This document shows, one piece after another, positions 22,837 to 35,306 of a DNA stretch of 64,000 nucleotides. Below the pieces are notes generated by a model. The model ran no database searches and had not been told where the DNA came from. It worked only from the letters and a program-made list of their open reading frames with translations. A program made the translations under genes and the position numbers. Numbering within the stretch: position 1 is the first letter of the stretch; every line of letters begins with the position of its first letter. This DNA is from Ephemerocybe angulata. Its lineage: Eukaryota; Basidiomycota; Agaricomycetes; Agaricales; Psathyrellaceae. The stretch spans positions 62,001 through 126,000 of the forward strand of contig JAACJK010000232.1 in the NCBI GenBank assembly GCA_013368325.1, in the 5' to 3' direction.

Positions 22837-24400
22837 CTCGGCTTCGGCCGACGGCATCAAGTCGGCATCAGATTGTTTGGCTTGTTTGCCAAATCCTTCT
22901 ACTCTAGCAACACCCCTTTCCTCTTCCCTTCCACCGCCTCAATGTTACTACGGCCCTGTTTTGCCCACTCCTCCCTTCTCATCTCGAACTCGGGGAATGG
23001 ACGGACTCCCTCGCATGGAACTGTGCTCCTCTCAGCTGGACCTGGGTGTACTGAAGGCTTTGGGTCGACCAGACGCATTCGTGGGCGCGGATGGACGCGC
23101 GTTTCATGCGGAAATATGAGAGCTGCATGTGCTCTTGGAGCTATGTGAGAACAGAGATATTTGGGTGGGTGTTGCGGCGTACTCAGATTTGGTACGGATA
23201 GGCTCCGGGGTGCGTCGCCCCTCGTTCTCCGTGGGTTGTTATGCTGACGTCCCATCTATGGGTTCAGCCAGCCTGACTCATGCTCGGCCTCCTGGCGCAC
23301 GCCCCCGACTCTCTCCGACGCCATCGCATGTTCTTCGCTCGGATGGGCAACTCCGCGGCGCCCTCCCCCATACCCCTCAGGAAGAGCCCCCGCAGGTAGC
23401 ACCGTTTGCCCTTACAGTCGCCGTCGCAGCGGAGCGAAGAGTAATGCGGGAGAGAGGGAATGAAAGCAGACGAGGACGGGTAGTGGGGCGGACACTTGAG
23501 CTGGGGTACGCGACTGTAAGTCCTTCCATCTTTCGTTGCATTCTGCGGGACGCTGGGGTGATGCTGGGCGTTTCAGCTGGAGAGGGATCGACGCTCCTCG
23601 GTGGAATATCTCGTGAACATGCTGTTATTTGAGCGGACTCGTGCTGGAGAAGTGCTTGATTGACTACGCTGATCGTTCTACAAGCCTCGATCCGCCGATC
23701 GACCGACGCGCCCGCCTACCGTGTGCAGTCCTTTTCACTCGCGCCGTCACGACGGTTAAGCATGCGATCGCGGAGGGCTGATATTGGGAGTAATCCGCGT
23801 TCTGCTCGACTCAATCGGCATGGTGTACTGTATCGTCCGTCGCCCTTCACGCCCCGCCTGGGTGGACCTTAGGGTTCTGACCTCGATCGTTTCCGTCGCT
23901 CGGTTGTTCGTGATACCTTTGGTTATCGTCCCGCTTTCAAGGTTTCCGAACAGCTCAGTAGACGACAATGTTGTGCACGGGCGGGTATTCTGAGCCTTAG
24001 CGGCGATGCTTGGATGGCGGTCCAAGGTGGATAATCGCTGGCTAGGACCCACGAGTAGAGTGAATTCATTGGCGGGCGCGGGCCGCGCCCCGCTCGAGTA
24101 TGAGTGCAGCTTGCGCTGCATTTGGCGCGGGGATGGGCGTGGTGGGCGATCATTTCTATGGAGGTCATGCCTAATCAACTGAATAGACCAGTTCAACCTA
24201 GCTTGGCTCGGTTTGCGTAGCGGAGTCGGCGACTGCGGTTTCGGGACTGGGGGCACGCTCCGAGATGGTCGGTCCTTCGCATATTTGCTCCTTTCATTTT
24301 GTGCTTCATGTGTCGCTATCCATGCCCGGTGCCGTCTTCGTCCAGAAGTGGCTGTGGGAGGAGTTGTGATGGGTATGGTGTTCCCAGTGTTCGACGTCCG
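22837..24400 (+). repeat. Interspersed long repeat, copy 2 (diverged from 28850-29960)
   Basis: Starts with the short block ctcggcttcggccgacggca, then matches 28850 onward through ggaagagcccccgcaggtag, tccttccatctttcgttgca, ggtccaaggtggataatcgc and gggcgcgggccgcgcccc, and ends with part of the 18950 segment. The match is broken by small insertions and deletions. No intact reading frame was recognised. Confidence 0.7.
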
Positions 24401-24409
24401 CCACTGCGG

Positions 24410-24680
24410 GGCAGCGTTCGAGCAATTTGATTAAAGGGAAAAGTTTCTGTAATATACGGGTAATCGTTCAGGCCAGGGTAGGGGGCGTGTACTTGTGGTC
24501 ACTTCAGGTTGGGATGTCGGTAGTGCGCGTCTGAAACCCTGAACCCCTGCTGCGTACCGGCTGTGAGTAAATAGAAACACCATCGCCGAGGCCGAGCTGC
24601 GACAGACGAATCACCATCGCCGAGGCCGAGCTGCGGCAGAGGTGGCTCTATGTGTCATGGCTGAACCAACGGTATCGTCG
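24410..24680 (+). repeat. Fragment of the homeodomain duplication unit
   Basis: Matches the upstream part of the units at 7165 and 9275 (gcgttcgagcaatttgat, cttgtggtcacttcaggttg, ctgaaaccctgaacc, caccatcgccgaggccgagc). It stops before the homeodomain gene. Confidence 0.65.
24578..24640 (+). repeat. 34-bp tandem duplication
   Basis: The unit beginning caccatcgccgaggccgagc is present twice in a row (24578 and 24612) inside the fragment above. Copy 1 of the homeodomain unit has it once, at 7385. Confidence 0.7.
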
Positions 24681-25260
24681 GGTGGTGAAAACAAGTGCCA
24701 GGAACATAGTCACCAGAATACCTAAGGGCTTTTACTAGTAGTGCGATACTCAGTGTAGCGATGAAAATAGTCGGAATTAAATAGACAATGTTGCAGGCGC
24801 GATTTCTCAACATGTAGCCTGATGCTCGGGCTCGGGCAACAGCAAGACAGATTGGGAAAGCGCAGTTATCCCGTTAGGGCATATGAAATTTAGCAGCCAC
24901 ACTAGCCTGGTGAGCGATATTCCAGGAATAACACGCTGTATAGTTATCCCATGCCTTCAATGCTTGTTCAATCTCTATTTGCTCACCAGCAGGGGCGAGT
25001 GAATAGAGTGTCGCATTAAAGGATCTTTTGGTTGAGTTGGAATAAGATTTTCTCCATTCCTCCTGACGTACTGTAAGTCGAGTTTGTTGATCCCCATTTA
25101 CCGTAGATTCACAGATGATACCACACCCGCCCTGTTACTATTTCTCTTTGATAAAAATCGGGAAACTGCGGTAGTCGAGTCTGTGACAGCGCCCGCGACA
25201 GGGAAGCCATAATCCAATCAATGTCATCGCCTTGTCCCGACAAACCGGAAGGAAAACTGC
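24680..25260. other. No supported gene; upstream region of the peroxygenase
   Basis: AT-richer sequence with no open frame of note, ending in the promoter of the gene at 25354. Confidence 0.5.
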
Positions 25261-25263
25261 AGG

Positions 25264-25269
25264 TATAAA
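25264..25269 (+). promoter_or_regulatory. TATA box of the peroxygenase gene
   Basis: TATAAA, 90 bp before the ATG at 25354, followed by a pyrimidine- and CA-rich leader. Confidence 0.6.
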
Positions 25270-25353
25270 ATGAAGGTCCTTTCATGAGTTATCTACCACA
25301 CAACACAAAGCGCATTTTCTCTCTAATAACCCCACCAAAAGCCGTCACCCACA

Positions 25354-26725
25354 ATGCTCTCCAACACCTTCTACACAATTTTTACTTTAATCTCAGCCAT
25401 AATCCATGTTTCGCCATCGCTCGCATTCCCGAGCTATGGGTCTCTCGCAAGCCTCTCTGAGAGAGAGCTTGCTGAGATTGTCCCAAGGCTTCAATCGACT
25501 AACCCACCGAAGCCGCCCGGTCCTCTCAAATTCAACGGCACGAAGCTTGTGCACGATTCCGCTCACCCATGGAAACCTCTTGAGCGTGACGATATTCGTG
25601 GGCCTTGCCCTGGCCTGAACACACTCGCTTCTCACGGAGTACGTCCTTTATTCCTTCTTTCGATATACCTTTCCGGGTTTTGCCTCCTCGAGATCTCGGA
25701 GATGACTCGTTAAGCATGTCTGCGTAATTTTCTCTAATATCTCTCCTTGACTTCCAGTACCTGCCTCGTAGCGGAGTGGCCACACCAAGCCAGATAATAA
25801 ACGCAGTCCAAGAAGGTAAGTACACCCTCTGCCAACCCTTGCATCATTCGTTGGGTTCTGACGAGAACATCACAGCGTTCAACATGGACAGTGGGACTGC
25901 ACGTTTCGTCACATACGCTGCCCACCTCGTCGACGGCAACCTTGTTACAGACCTTCTCAGTATTGGCGGGAAGACGAGGAAGACGGGGCCCGACCCCCCG
26001 GCTCCCGCCTCTGTTGGCGGCCTGAACACCCACGCCGTTTTCGAAGGCGATTCGAGCATGACTCGTGCCGACTTCTTCTTCGGAGACAATCATAGTCTCA
26101 ACGAAACATTGTTCAAACAGGTTAGCACTTCCGCTTATAGAGAAGAGATAGTGGGATGTTAACTCTGTGTCTGTAGTTCATTGACTTTAGCAATCGGTTT
26201 GGAGGTGGATTCTACAATCTCACAGTGGCACAGGAGCTCCGCCACCAGCGTGTTCAGGAATCAATAGCGACCAACCCCACCTTCGACTTCACCGCGCCGA
26301 GGTTCTTCACTGCCTTCGCCGAGTCGTCATTCCCAATCGAATTTTTCGTTGATGGACGTAACCCCGTTCGCGGCCTCTCTACGGTAAACGCCACCCTGTT
26401 CTTCAGGGACTCCAAATTTCCCGTGGACTTCTTCAGGGCAGCCGCCCCTACAGGAGGATCACTAGCGCTGGATATCTTTGCTGCCTACCCCATCGCCGCT
26501 GGGAAGAACGTCAATGGAATCAACACATACACGCCAGATCCTACCAGCGCAGATTTCGACAAGCAGTGCTTACTCTATACAAACTTCGTCACTAAGACGG
26601 TTGGTGGGTTATATCCCAAACCGACAGGAGTGTTGAGGAGGAATTTGATCATTAACCTTGGGTTCCTCTTTGATGCGATCGAGGATTCTGGGTGTACTGA
26701 GCTGTTTCCCTATGGGAAGCTCTAA
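25354..26725 (+). CDS. UPO: Unspecific peroxygenase (secreted heme-thiolate peroxidase)
   Basis: Secreted heme-thiolate enzyme of the chloroperoxidase/UPO superfamily. Such enzymes use H2O2 to oxygenate aromatic and aliphatic substrates outside the cell. Exons are 25354..25638, 25758..25815, 25876..26120 and 26177..26725, giving 378 aa, the length of the long (class II) type. A signal peptide covers about residues 1-24. The heme-ligand motif GPCPGLNTLASHG places the thiolate at Cys85. EGD (171-173, followed by SSMTR) is the Mg2+ site near a heme propionate. PRFFTAFAE gives the acid-base pair Arg238/Glu245 with the seven-residue spacing of long UPOs; the arginine marks this as peroxygenase-like rather than classical chloroperoxidase. 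All introns (119, 60 and 56 nt) are GT-AG and keep frame. All key residues are present, so it is probably functional. Confidence 0.93.
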
Positions 26726-26729
26726 TTGC

Positions 26730-28849
26730 GCTAATCCATAGCCTTGTACAGAGCTTTTGGTCTAGGTAGTTCTATCCTCAGTGCTTAGTGTTGCACGACC
26801 GTTATAGTTTGTACCTAATTTATGCCCATATCGGCACTCTGAACGATGTTCGTCTCTGCGTCCATCTCATGATCGTAAACGGCTCAAAAGGGGTGGAAAC
26901 CTTGAAGCATTCACGATAGAATACTGAGTTCTTCGCGTCTCCATACTCAGGATTGCTTCGTCAGAGTCGTATTTCCAACGTATTTCATAGTCAGTTAGTT
27001 TTGATCTCTGCACCTTTTTGTTACCTTACAATTGTATCTGCTCCAATGCTCTTCCATTTAGTGATTTATGCCGCGCCCATCGCCACACTTCACTCGTACT
27101 AAAGATTTCCGTATCGCCATACCCATCCGTATTCCACCCACAACATGGTCCACGACCTCCCGCCTACCCGCGACCGCCTCCTCGCCCACTCCATTGCCTA
27201 TGGTACCCTCAAGAGCATGTCAAATGATGACCCTCATCCCTCCTGTCGAGAATCCAGCAGGTTGGGAAAGTACTCGCATGAAGTCGGGCGAAACGAACGG
27301 GGTCGTGATGGGTATGGCACCAAAGCTGGAAGACCCCGTGGTACCTGAAAGCAGGACCGACCAGGTCCAAACATGGGAACTACTCACGAGAACCACGATA
27401 CCTTCATCGCTATCCGAGTTGTTCCTGCCAACGACGCACGCCCACTTCCTGGCACCGACCCGATGAGCCATATCGTGACGTAGAAATCCAGCAGCGTGCC
27501 ACCGCTTCCCTCTCAAAAAAATCCCCAACAGATCTCGCAACACAGTCCACGACCGCCCCTCTCCGCCATCCCTCCGATCCAAACTTTCTCGCCCACCATC
27601 TCCTATGATATAATCAAGTGCACGACGACGTCGCTCGTCCCTCCTATCAAGAATCCACGAGGCCGGGGCAGTACTCGCACTGCCTAGAGGTTAAGTACAA
27701 GTTCGAGAAAGGGGCGAACGAATGGAGTCGTGATCGAGAGCCGGCGTGTTGGTGCGATGGTGATTGAGGGCGAATTCCAAAAGCAAGTCAGGTATGAAGG
27801 GGGTGGGTGTGTCACGTACGAACGTCGGAGCGAGACCGGATGGTGCGCCGGGATTGTGAATCTAGAAAGTAGGGATGAACACGAAGGAGCGATGAATGAC
27901 GCGAAGCACTGGGGATCTATCCCTCCGCTACATCACTCCATCCCTCCTCTTCCCACCGCCCCATCTTCTCTCCCTCAACTCCCAAGTTCGAGGCGATCCA
28001 ACGCGCTCCTATGTTCCCCGTTCGATATCCAACATTGCAAGAGAAATCTTTCCCACCTTCACCGAGCGACATACCAAAGTGACGTCTATGTCGCTGCAGA
28101 ATAATCTAGCCTTGCTGTACCCGAGCTGTTTGGGGCACGGTCTTACGGGTGGTGTGGGGTGAGCGGGCGGCTAGTGCTGTGGGAGGCACAGCTCGATGTC
28201 GTGCTCGACAATAGCGCACGATGTCAAGTAGCTGTAGAGAAGTAGCTGCAGAGGTGAATACGCAGGTGAGCGCACCTCTGTGAATCTGGACGAGGAGGGG
28301 ATCGAACTCGGCGCTCTGAGACGGGCGTCGGAGGGGTGAGACTTGGTGATGGGGCGCTTGGGTGGGCCGGATGGCCAGACGAGGTTTTTTGGAGCGTAGT
28401 ATGAGAAACTGGAGGGAGAAACATACCGTGATAGGGCGTTGGGGGACGACGACCTGGTGGCGGAACGACAACGAGGATGACAAGAGGATGATAAGCGCCG
28501 TGCTACTTTTCTGATGTGCTGACTAAGAGGTCGGCACCTTCGGCCGTCCTCCCCTGCAGGCGAGTCTCGAGGGCGTGTTCGTCCAGTAGAGAGCACAATA
28601 AACTTACCCAAATGTCAATAAATTGTGCAGGGGGAACAGATGCATTCGTATCGGTCATGGGTCTAATGATATTTGGCCCTAAATGTCGCGAAAGTGTGTG
28701 CAAACGTTAGTACCCTCTCATCATACATAGGTGGTTGATAATATAATCATATGCTGAGCACTGATCGTCTCCTGGAAGACATGATATCCAAGACTTCCAC
28801 CGGCAGACAAGTCGAACTCAGCCTCTCGCTCGCCCAAAAGATGCCGGAA
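26730..28849. other. Intergenic region with a local duplication, no supported gene
   Basis: Only short frames in C/T-rich sequence. A minus-strand frame at 28503-28703 looks somewhat protein-like (PPAQFIDIWVSLLCSLLDEH), but I found neither a start nor a splice partner. Confidence 0.4.
27130..27740 (+). repeat. Local direct duplication (27130-27310 / 27545-27740)
   Basis: Two diverged copies share blocks such as gtccacgacc, tccctcctgtcgagaatcca versus tccctcctatcaagaatcca, agtactcgca and ggggtcgtgat versus ggagtcgtgat. C-rich and non-coding as far as I can see. Confidence 0.5.
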
Positions 28850-30640
28850 CTCGGCTTCGGCCGACGGCATCACGTCGGCATCGAGATGTTTGGCCTGTTT
28901 GCCAAATCCTTCAAGCACCGCCGCACCCGATCGCCTCCTTCCTCCCCTTCACCTCCTCACTATTACTACGGCCTCCTCATGCGCCTTCCTTCCTTCTCAT
29001 TTTGAATCGGCGGAACTGACTTCCTTGCATGCATTGCTTCTCTTAGCGTTTACGGCTGGAGCCTGAGGGCTACACGCAGTCCTAAAGCTGTGCGCGCACG
29101 GAGATATCTATATTGGCGATAAACTCGACGGCACAACGCGCAACGCAGAGTACTCAGGCCCCGATTGGTGGGACGGCGGGCTTTTCACCTTTCCGGTGTC
29201 CATATCGGCGATGCTGCACCCCCTTCCCACCTCCAATCGGCACGGATATGATTTCAGGGTGCATCTTCCCTCCTCGTTTCCCCTTGCATGTACTGTACTG
29301 ATGTTCCGTAGGTGGGCTCACCTAGCCTGCATCATGCTCGGCCTCCTCCGCACGCCCCCGACTCTAGCGGATGCCGTCGCATGTCCTTAGCTCGGATGGG
29401 CAACTCTGATGCGCCCTCCTCCATACCTGTCCACCACTGATCGCAGGAAGAGCCCCCGCAGGTAGCACCGTCTGCCCTTACAGTCGCCGTCGTGGCCGAG
29501 CGAGGAGTTATGGGGGTGAGCGCGGATGAAAGAAGATGAGGACGGATAGTGGGGTACACTCTTGAGCTGGCGTATGCGACTGCAAGTCCTTCCATCTTTC
29601 GTTGCATTCTGCGAGACGCTCAAGTGATGCTGGCCGTTTCATTCTGGAGGTGGGCCTGTTTATGCTTTTATTTGAGCGGGTTCACTGCGGATGTTGAGGT
29701 TTCCGACAGCATACCGGTGATATGCGAATGTTTTGCTCGGGCGGGTATTCTGAGCCTAACCGGCGACGCTGGCGGTCCAAGGTGGATAATCGCTGGCTGG
29801 GGGTTCATTGGCGGGCGCGGGCCGCGCCCCGTTCACGGAGGACGAGTACGAATGGAGCTTGCGCCGCATGTGGCGCGGGGATTGGGGCGTTGGGCGATCA
29901 TGTCTACAGTCTATGGAGGATGAAGTGATGCCTAAAAAACTGAGTAGAAGTGGTGTTGGAGCCGATATGATGGGTGTGGTGTGGTGTTCGCCGTGTTCGA
30001 CGAACGCGGGAACCGGTGGGTGACCTTGTCCACTCTTCAAATAAGAGTGCACTCAGTCGCGTCACTGGTTACATTTGGCGAGGCGCTGAGGAGGCTTCTC
30101 GGGTGTGTGCATCGTGTTGTGATTGCGGATGGATTCCATGTGGTGTGTTCGAGCCCTATGAGATCGTTTGAGGGACTCGTGAAGGCGCTCAAGGGTTGGT
30201 CGTGATGTCAACTGTACGTTCAGTATGTGGTTTGATTCGTTGACTACATACGTCTCTATCCGAGTTGACTTGCTCGTCACCTCAACCTCGCACCATCGAC
30301 GCCTGAAGATATTTGTCTCATGGCCACTTCAGAGTCGAAACGCGCTTAGTCCTGTAGAGACACCTGTAATTTCGAAGGGGCTACACATGCGACGGGCGTA
30401 GACAGCTATTTATGTATGTATATCTAGTTTGTACATACCTCTCCTTCAAACTGTATGGTCTATCCGGTGTCTAATCTGAACGGATGGAGATTCAGATGCC
30501 TCGATCGTGGGCCGACACTTCATATGGCTTGCTCGCGCAACCCATGTGTTCGTGTCGGCCGTCGGGCACCCAACGCTCGAGACGCTGTCTCAGCCAAGAA
30601 GTCATTCCATCACTGTGACTCTATCACATAAATCGTGCGG
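28850..30640 (+). repeat. Interspersed long repeat, most complete copy
   Basis: The left half matches 22837-24400 and the right half matches 18950-19800, so this copy joins segments found separately elsewhere. It contains ggaagagcccccgcaggtag, tccttccatctttcgttgca, gggcgcgggccgcgcccc and, at its right end, tcactgtgactctatcacat. Short frames run through parts of it (for example plus strand 29981-30205), but no family was recognised. I saw no terminal inverted or long terminal repeats, so its class is unknown. Confidence 0.65.
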
Positions 30641-30909
30641 ATGTCAGCTCCAACGTCCACGCGGAGAAGTAAAAAATCAGTGCTGGAGGGTGCTGGATAT
30701 CGAGTGGAATTGAGGTGTTGGCTGGTGTTGGGCAGCTAAGTGTGGCGATGCACCAGCCCTCGACGTTTATGATTGGTCAATAGCTGCAGGGTTGGATATC
30801 GTGCGACGCAAGTGCGACGCGTCCCCTCGCGTCCCCGTGTTCCTCGTGATCGAGGTATGAAGGGTCGCCTGCGCTCTGAAACGCGTAATGATGGGGCAGG
30901 AATAATAAG

Positions 30910-30916
30910 TATAAAG
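30910..30916 (+). promoter_or_regulatory. TATA box of the gene at 30975
   Basis: TATAAAG, 65 bp before the ATG at 30975. Confidence 0.45.
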
Positions 30917-30974
30917 GACATGACCACACCAGAGGCGCTACCTATCACCAACCATCCCCACAGCCCGTCGGAAA

Positions 30975-31632
30975 ATGCGCGTCACGCTAGCTCCCCTCCT
31001 CACCGTACTCTTGAGTGCCGCGGCCCTTTTCGGCTTTGCGGCTGCACGCCAGGTATGTCGGTTTCCCTTCGTTTGGGTGATAAGCTAACGTTGGGTCTAC
31101 GGCAGGACTTTGCTGAGTTGAAGCTCGCCACGATCCAAGCAGCTACCTGCGCAGCAGGGACCTCAGCTTCAGCCACGAGGACTTTGACGCACGTGGCGGC
31201 TTCGACGCTGAATACGAAGGTCTCCAGGCACGCGGAGAAGCCCTCGAAGTCCCGTTCCAGCTTTCACTCCGCGATTTTCTCGAAGAGGCTGTCGAGGTCT
31301 ACCGCCGTTCAGCGGATCAATTCCGGCTACATGTCGATATAGGAACTGGACTAAGGCTCAGACATATCCTCCTGGAGGAGGTCTCGGCCTCGACGCGTCT
31401 TGAAGTAATCTACCGAAGAGTCGCCCAGGAACTGGGAATAGACTCGACCAACCTCCCTGGGCGCATAACCCTGCGGCGCAATGGCCAGATCATAGCAAAC
31501 GCCCGAATGGACACCACTTTGGGGGAGATCGGCATTACACAGGCCTTCAACCACCTTAATGCACTGGATAACGGACCGGGGGCGGTCAGCGGTTCTAAAG
31601 CCCTTCCTGCGAAGAAACCGGCAAAACCCTAA
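30975..31632 (+). pseudogene. Secreted-type protein gene with a possible frame break
   Basis: Exon 1 (30975..31052) encodes a clean signal peptide (MRVTLAPLLTVLLSAAALFG...). A GT-AG intron (31053..31105) follows. After the acceptor, frame 0 reads QDFAELK and stops at 31342, whereas another frame, open from about 31117 to a TAA at 31632, reads like real protein: acidic DF/AR-rich segments, LSLRDFLEEAVEVYRR, and a Lys-rich end (KALPAKKPAKP). A single extra base near 31117 would join them, so either a one-base loss broke the gene or splicing differs from my model. No domain was recognised. The LSLRD...YRR stretch loosely recalls the STREL proteins at 17628 and 35529, but the C-x2-C pair is absent. 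Confidence 0.5.
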
Positions 31633-33003
31633 GACTCCTGCGAAGAAGCAGGGATAGGAGGTAGTACAAAGTGAGCAGCTCTTTTTTGACTCGCTGAGCT
31701 GTTTACTGAATTTGTACCGAATCTTCGTTTGCAGACCACCAGTTATCGCACACGGATCTCATCGTCAGAGTGTTTAGATAATATCTACTTACATTTTATC
31801 GCCCTATGTTTCTCTTTGCCAATCTAACAAGTCGAGTTATCTCCCTTCTCGAGATCTGAGTGCTCAACGCGTGCAAAGAGGGAAGGGGCCAATCCCCTTT
31901 ACTCGCTTTCTATATTCACTTCCAGCATCCCCGAGGACAATTACCCCAGCATTGACAACGGCCAACGTCCCCACACACCGGTTCCGGCGACGACGGCAAG
32001 GCAATTGGGAGTCCATGGGGCGCATATATGCGCGTAGGAATGGATGAGCTGGTGAGTCGAGCCTTGAGCTTTGGTCAGCGTGGAGACTGCGGGTATTACA
32101 CCTTGGATTGCTTAGTACACACGAGGAAATACAGTGGGCTGCCTTCAAGTTGACACGCCACTAAAGATCCTAACGGCGCTCTTACGAGCACCAGTCCCCG
32201 ACTCCGAGTGCGTCTGATCGCTCCAGTGTGTTAAACTGATTATATTGCCGCAAGCTAAAGGCAGGGACAGAGAAGGCTTCGTATATATCTTTGAAGTCTG
32301 TACATTCCAGCACTTTCGTACGTACAACGCGATTAGTATCTGGGGCTGCGACCTTGATCCAACCTAAGTGATTGTTGCAAGGCATCAGCGGTCTCCCAAG
32401 CCTTCGGTAGTTAGAAAACCGTCAAAGGGTCGGAGAAGAAACGCGAATGGAATGAATTGATGAAGACTGTACATCAGCTGCATTCCAAGGCCGTGTGCAC
32501 AATAGGCGAAATTCGGTAATGGGCGGGGCTACCAGTACGTCGAAAATACGCACCTTTAGTATGGACAGGAATCCACAACGACGGTACCTATCGGTTGTCG
32601 AGCGTCGCACCCACTGCGAAAGGCGTGGATACATCAGCGGCGGCGATGCGCCTCGGGCCGAGCGTGCCTAAGCCTGTGTCGCAGAGGATTGGATGGGCGC
32701 TTGGAGAGGACAGCCTCAGCTCCCCGTGCTCCTCCCACCACACTCTACCCCCCCTGTTGATGTATTAGCGATAGCGATACATATTCAACGTACTGACTAT
32801 ACAGCTTTTCAGTACATGTGGTGCGTACAGCACAGACTGGCTTGGCTTCGACAACCACTGTATCTAAGTATTTCTGTACTGCTGGTGTCTCGGCGCTTAA
32901 TTTGACTTGCCAACATATTCATCAGTGGGCTCGGCGAAAGCGCCATGCGCCTCGGCTCCCGTGGAGCACTACACTCGCATTTAGGCGCCCGTCCGACCTA
33001 CCC

Positions 33004-33075
33004 AAGCTCGGTTTGAGCCGACGGCCTTATCCCGGCGCCTCGTTATTTGGCATTGTTGGTAAATCCTTTCCGAGA
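33004..33075 (+). repeat. Short dispersed repeat (ctcggcttcggccgacgg family), diverged copy
   Basis: Reads ctcggtttgagccgacggcc, then atttggcattgttggtaaatcc. The other copies are at 22837, 28850 and 34271, and at 42276-42340 on the minus strand. Confidence 0.5.
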
Positions 33076-34270
33076 GTGCGCGCGACTCTTGCTCACTACC
33101 TCCTTCGGTTCTACACACAGTCGCGATTACGCTCGTCCTTCTTTGTTAACCTCCCTCAGATGACCTCGATACTGGATGAAGGTGGTGGATAGACCGAGTC
33201 CATGTTCTTGGCGTCGATGGGTGCTAATTTCGACGCGCTTCCAAGCTCCTCGCCGACCAAGCCTCTTGGACTACTCAAGCGTCAAATCTCGAGCTGTTCC
33301 GATGGGAGATAATGTAGTAGTTAAAAGAGTGGTGACGGAGGTAAAGAGTGACAGGGATTTCTACTCCAGGGCGGGTAGAAGTGTATTACGAGGATGCTGT
33401 CGAATTAGGTGAGTACTCATGTAGTATCCAGGTATACACGCTAGGGAACAGTGCTAGTCAGCTCTCTGTTGGGTCGCAGAGGAAAAGTGGGAGGACATGG
33501 GAAAGAACACGCACAACTCGTGTTACTCCACTGGCCGCGCGAGAATCATGCACGGTGGTTGGGCGCTTAATCAAAGGTACCAGCGTGTCTCGAGTCAGTC
33601 AACGTAATTGTGCGTCGCGCATTGTGTGAGCTTCTCGCTCTTTGTGAAGGTCGTGCATATCGTCTACATTTTAGCATCCCATTGAGCACCCATTGCTACT
33701 TCCCTCCATCTCGGTCCTATCCTTCATCTACTCCAACCTCACAGTGATTATTTGAGAATACAAATAGTACGATACATGATGGAAGTGCACACAGAAAGGG
33801 GTATGCCTAAGGCACACGAGGTCCTGGGGGCGGCCGCTTGTATGAGGTTAGTATCAGGGAGGGTATGCACTTTACTCGAAAAGGACCACCATGAGTCCGG
33901 TCAAATTGGGGTCCACCGAGTGTGTGACTTGTACGCTCATACAATCCACGTCCGTAGAATAAACGCCGGGTGTGGAAGTGTACACATTCACATTGCACTC
34001 ACACTCACGCATCCTACGTCCGTAAACCGCTTTACGATAATTTCCTCCGAGTCACTAGCCGGTGCTGGTGACGGTACTCATCTTCTCGATCATCGTTTTG
34101 AAGCACTTGCTGGCCCTCAGAGCGAGGCTGCACATATTGTATGACTATTCAGTCACCATTTAAGTGGCAGGTGGAGATAGACGCACCGAAGCAGCTTCTG
34201 AAGATCAGGAGATGGCGGAGAGGATTATGGATAATGGGAAAGCCGGTTCTGAGAGCTTGCGGGCAGCGGG

Positions 34271-34335
34271 CTCGGCTTTGGCCGACGGCATCATTCGGCA
34301 TGGCTGTTTGGCATGTTTGTCGATGCAGCCCTTTC
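34271..34335 (+). repeat. Short dispersed repeat (ctcggcttcggccgacgg family)
   Basis: Reads ctcggctttggccgacggca, then ggctgtttggcatgtttg; the same family as the copies at 22837, 28850, 33004 and 42276. Confidence 0.55.
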
Positions 34336-35306
34336 CTGCAGGGCCTCTATCACCGTCCACCCGTCGGCCCGTCCTGCACCCTCAAGTACTCAGTATCTTA
34401 CAGTACTGTCAGAGGTTGGTTTCGAATAGCGATGGTAAAAGGATCATAATCTTTGCTCTTGCTGCGACTCTTCTTCTGTGTTATGCCCAAAATTTGAAGG
34501 CGAAGTGAAATCAATCCACCATGAGGGACCTTGACCCCGTTACAGACACTAAACCCAAGCGAAATTTGAGGTCGTATAATTTTGAATTTGATAGAATTTA
34601 TCAACCGCTGCGTTCGACGTTCACGATCAGGACGCTCGCCCATCTGCGTTATGCACTTGATTCATTTTTGGCGAAGTATCGTGAAGTTTCGACTTCACTT
34701 CGCTTTACCTCACTTACACTTCATCACAGTACTGGCGCTCCCTCTTCTGAGTCATAGCCTTCATACCTCCCGGCGCTCAGAGTATGCCTCGACCCACATA
34801 TGGCATCACCTTCTGCAATAACGAAACCGCAAACGCAGTAGTTGCGGCAGTACCCGGGGTGCACCCTGAGTATTGAATATAAGTATATCATCTATCAATC
34901 ACTGGAGACAGTAGAAATTAAAAGGGTCTCCTGTGGGAAGATGAGAGGGGCGGAGCCCGGTTTTGGCCGCAGGCGGTTATATGTGGCCGCGGTGGGGTCA
35001 AATCTCACCGATTCTCACGCAAAGTTCCCTTCTGCGGAGGATGTTGAGGATTAGACCTGTGAAGCACTCAGCGCGTCGTCAGGGGCTGCTCCATCCCGGC
35101 CCAACATGTTAAGGGGCAATGTGAAGGCATTTGGCGTACACACTCAGGCGCTGTAGTGAGGTTGGATAGTGTTTTGCGCGAGGTTCAACGTCCCCTTGTA
35201 TGCATTTCCAAGGCTGCACTGAATAGTTCTCAGAAGTAGTAATTGTACGAGTGCTCAGTGTCAGGGGCTGTCTGATGTTGGGTGCATCTGCATCCCGCGG
35301 GATAGT

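Larger units (their letters stand above)
31640..35300. other. Long stretch without a supported gene
   Basis: Frames of 60-130 codons occur on both strands without motifs. Two copies of the short repeat beginning ctcggcttyggccgacgg lie at about 33004-33075 and 34271-34335. Confidence 0.4.

Noticed and set aside
28250..28350. tRNA-like B-box (gttcgatcccc on the minus strand)
   Set aside because: No A-box or cloverleaf-compatible stems at the required distance; I found no convincing tRNA or rRNA gene anywhere in the window.
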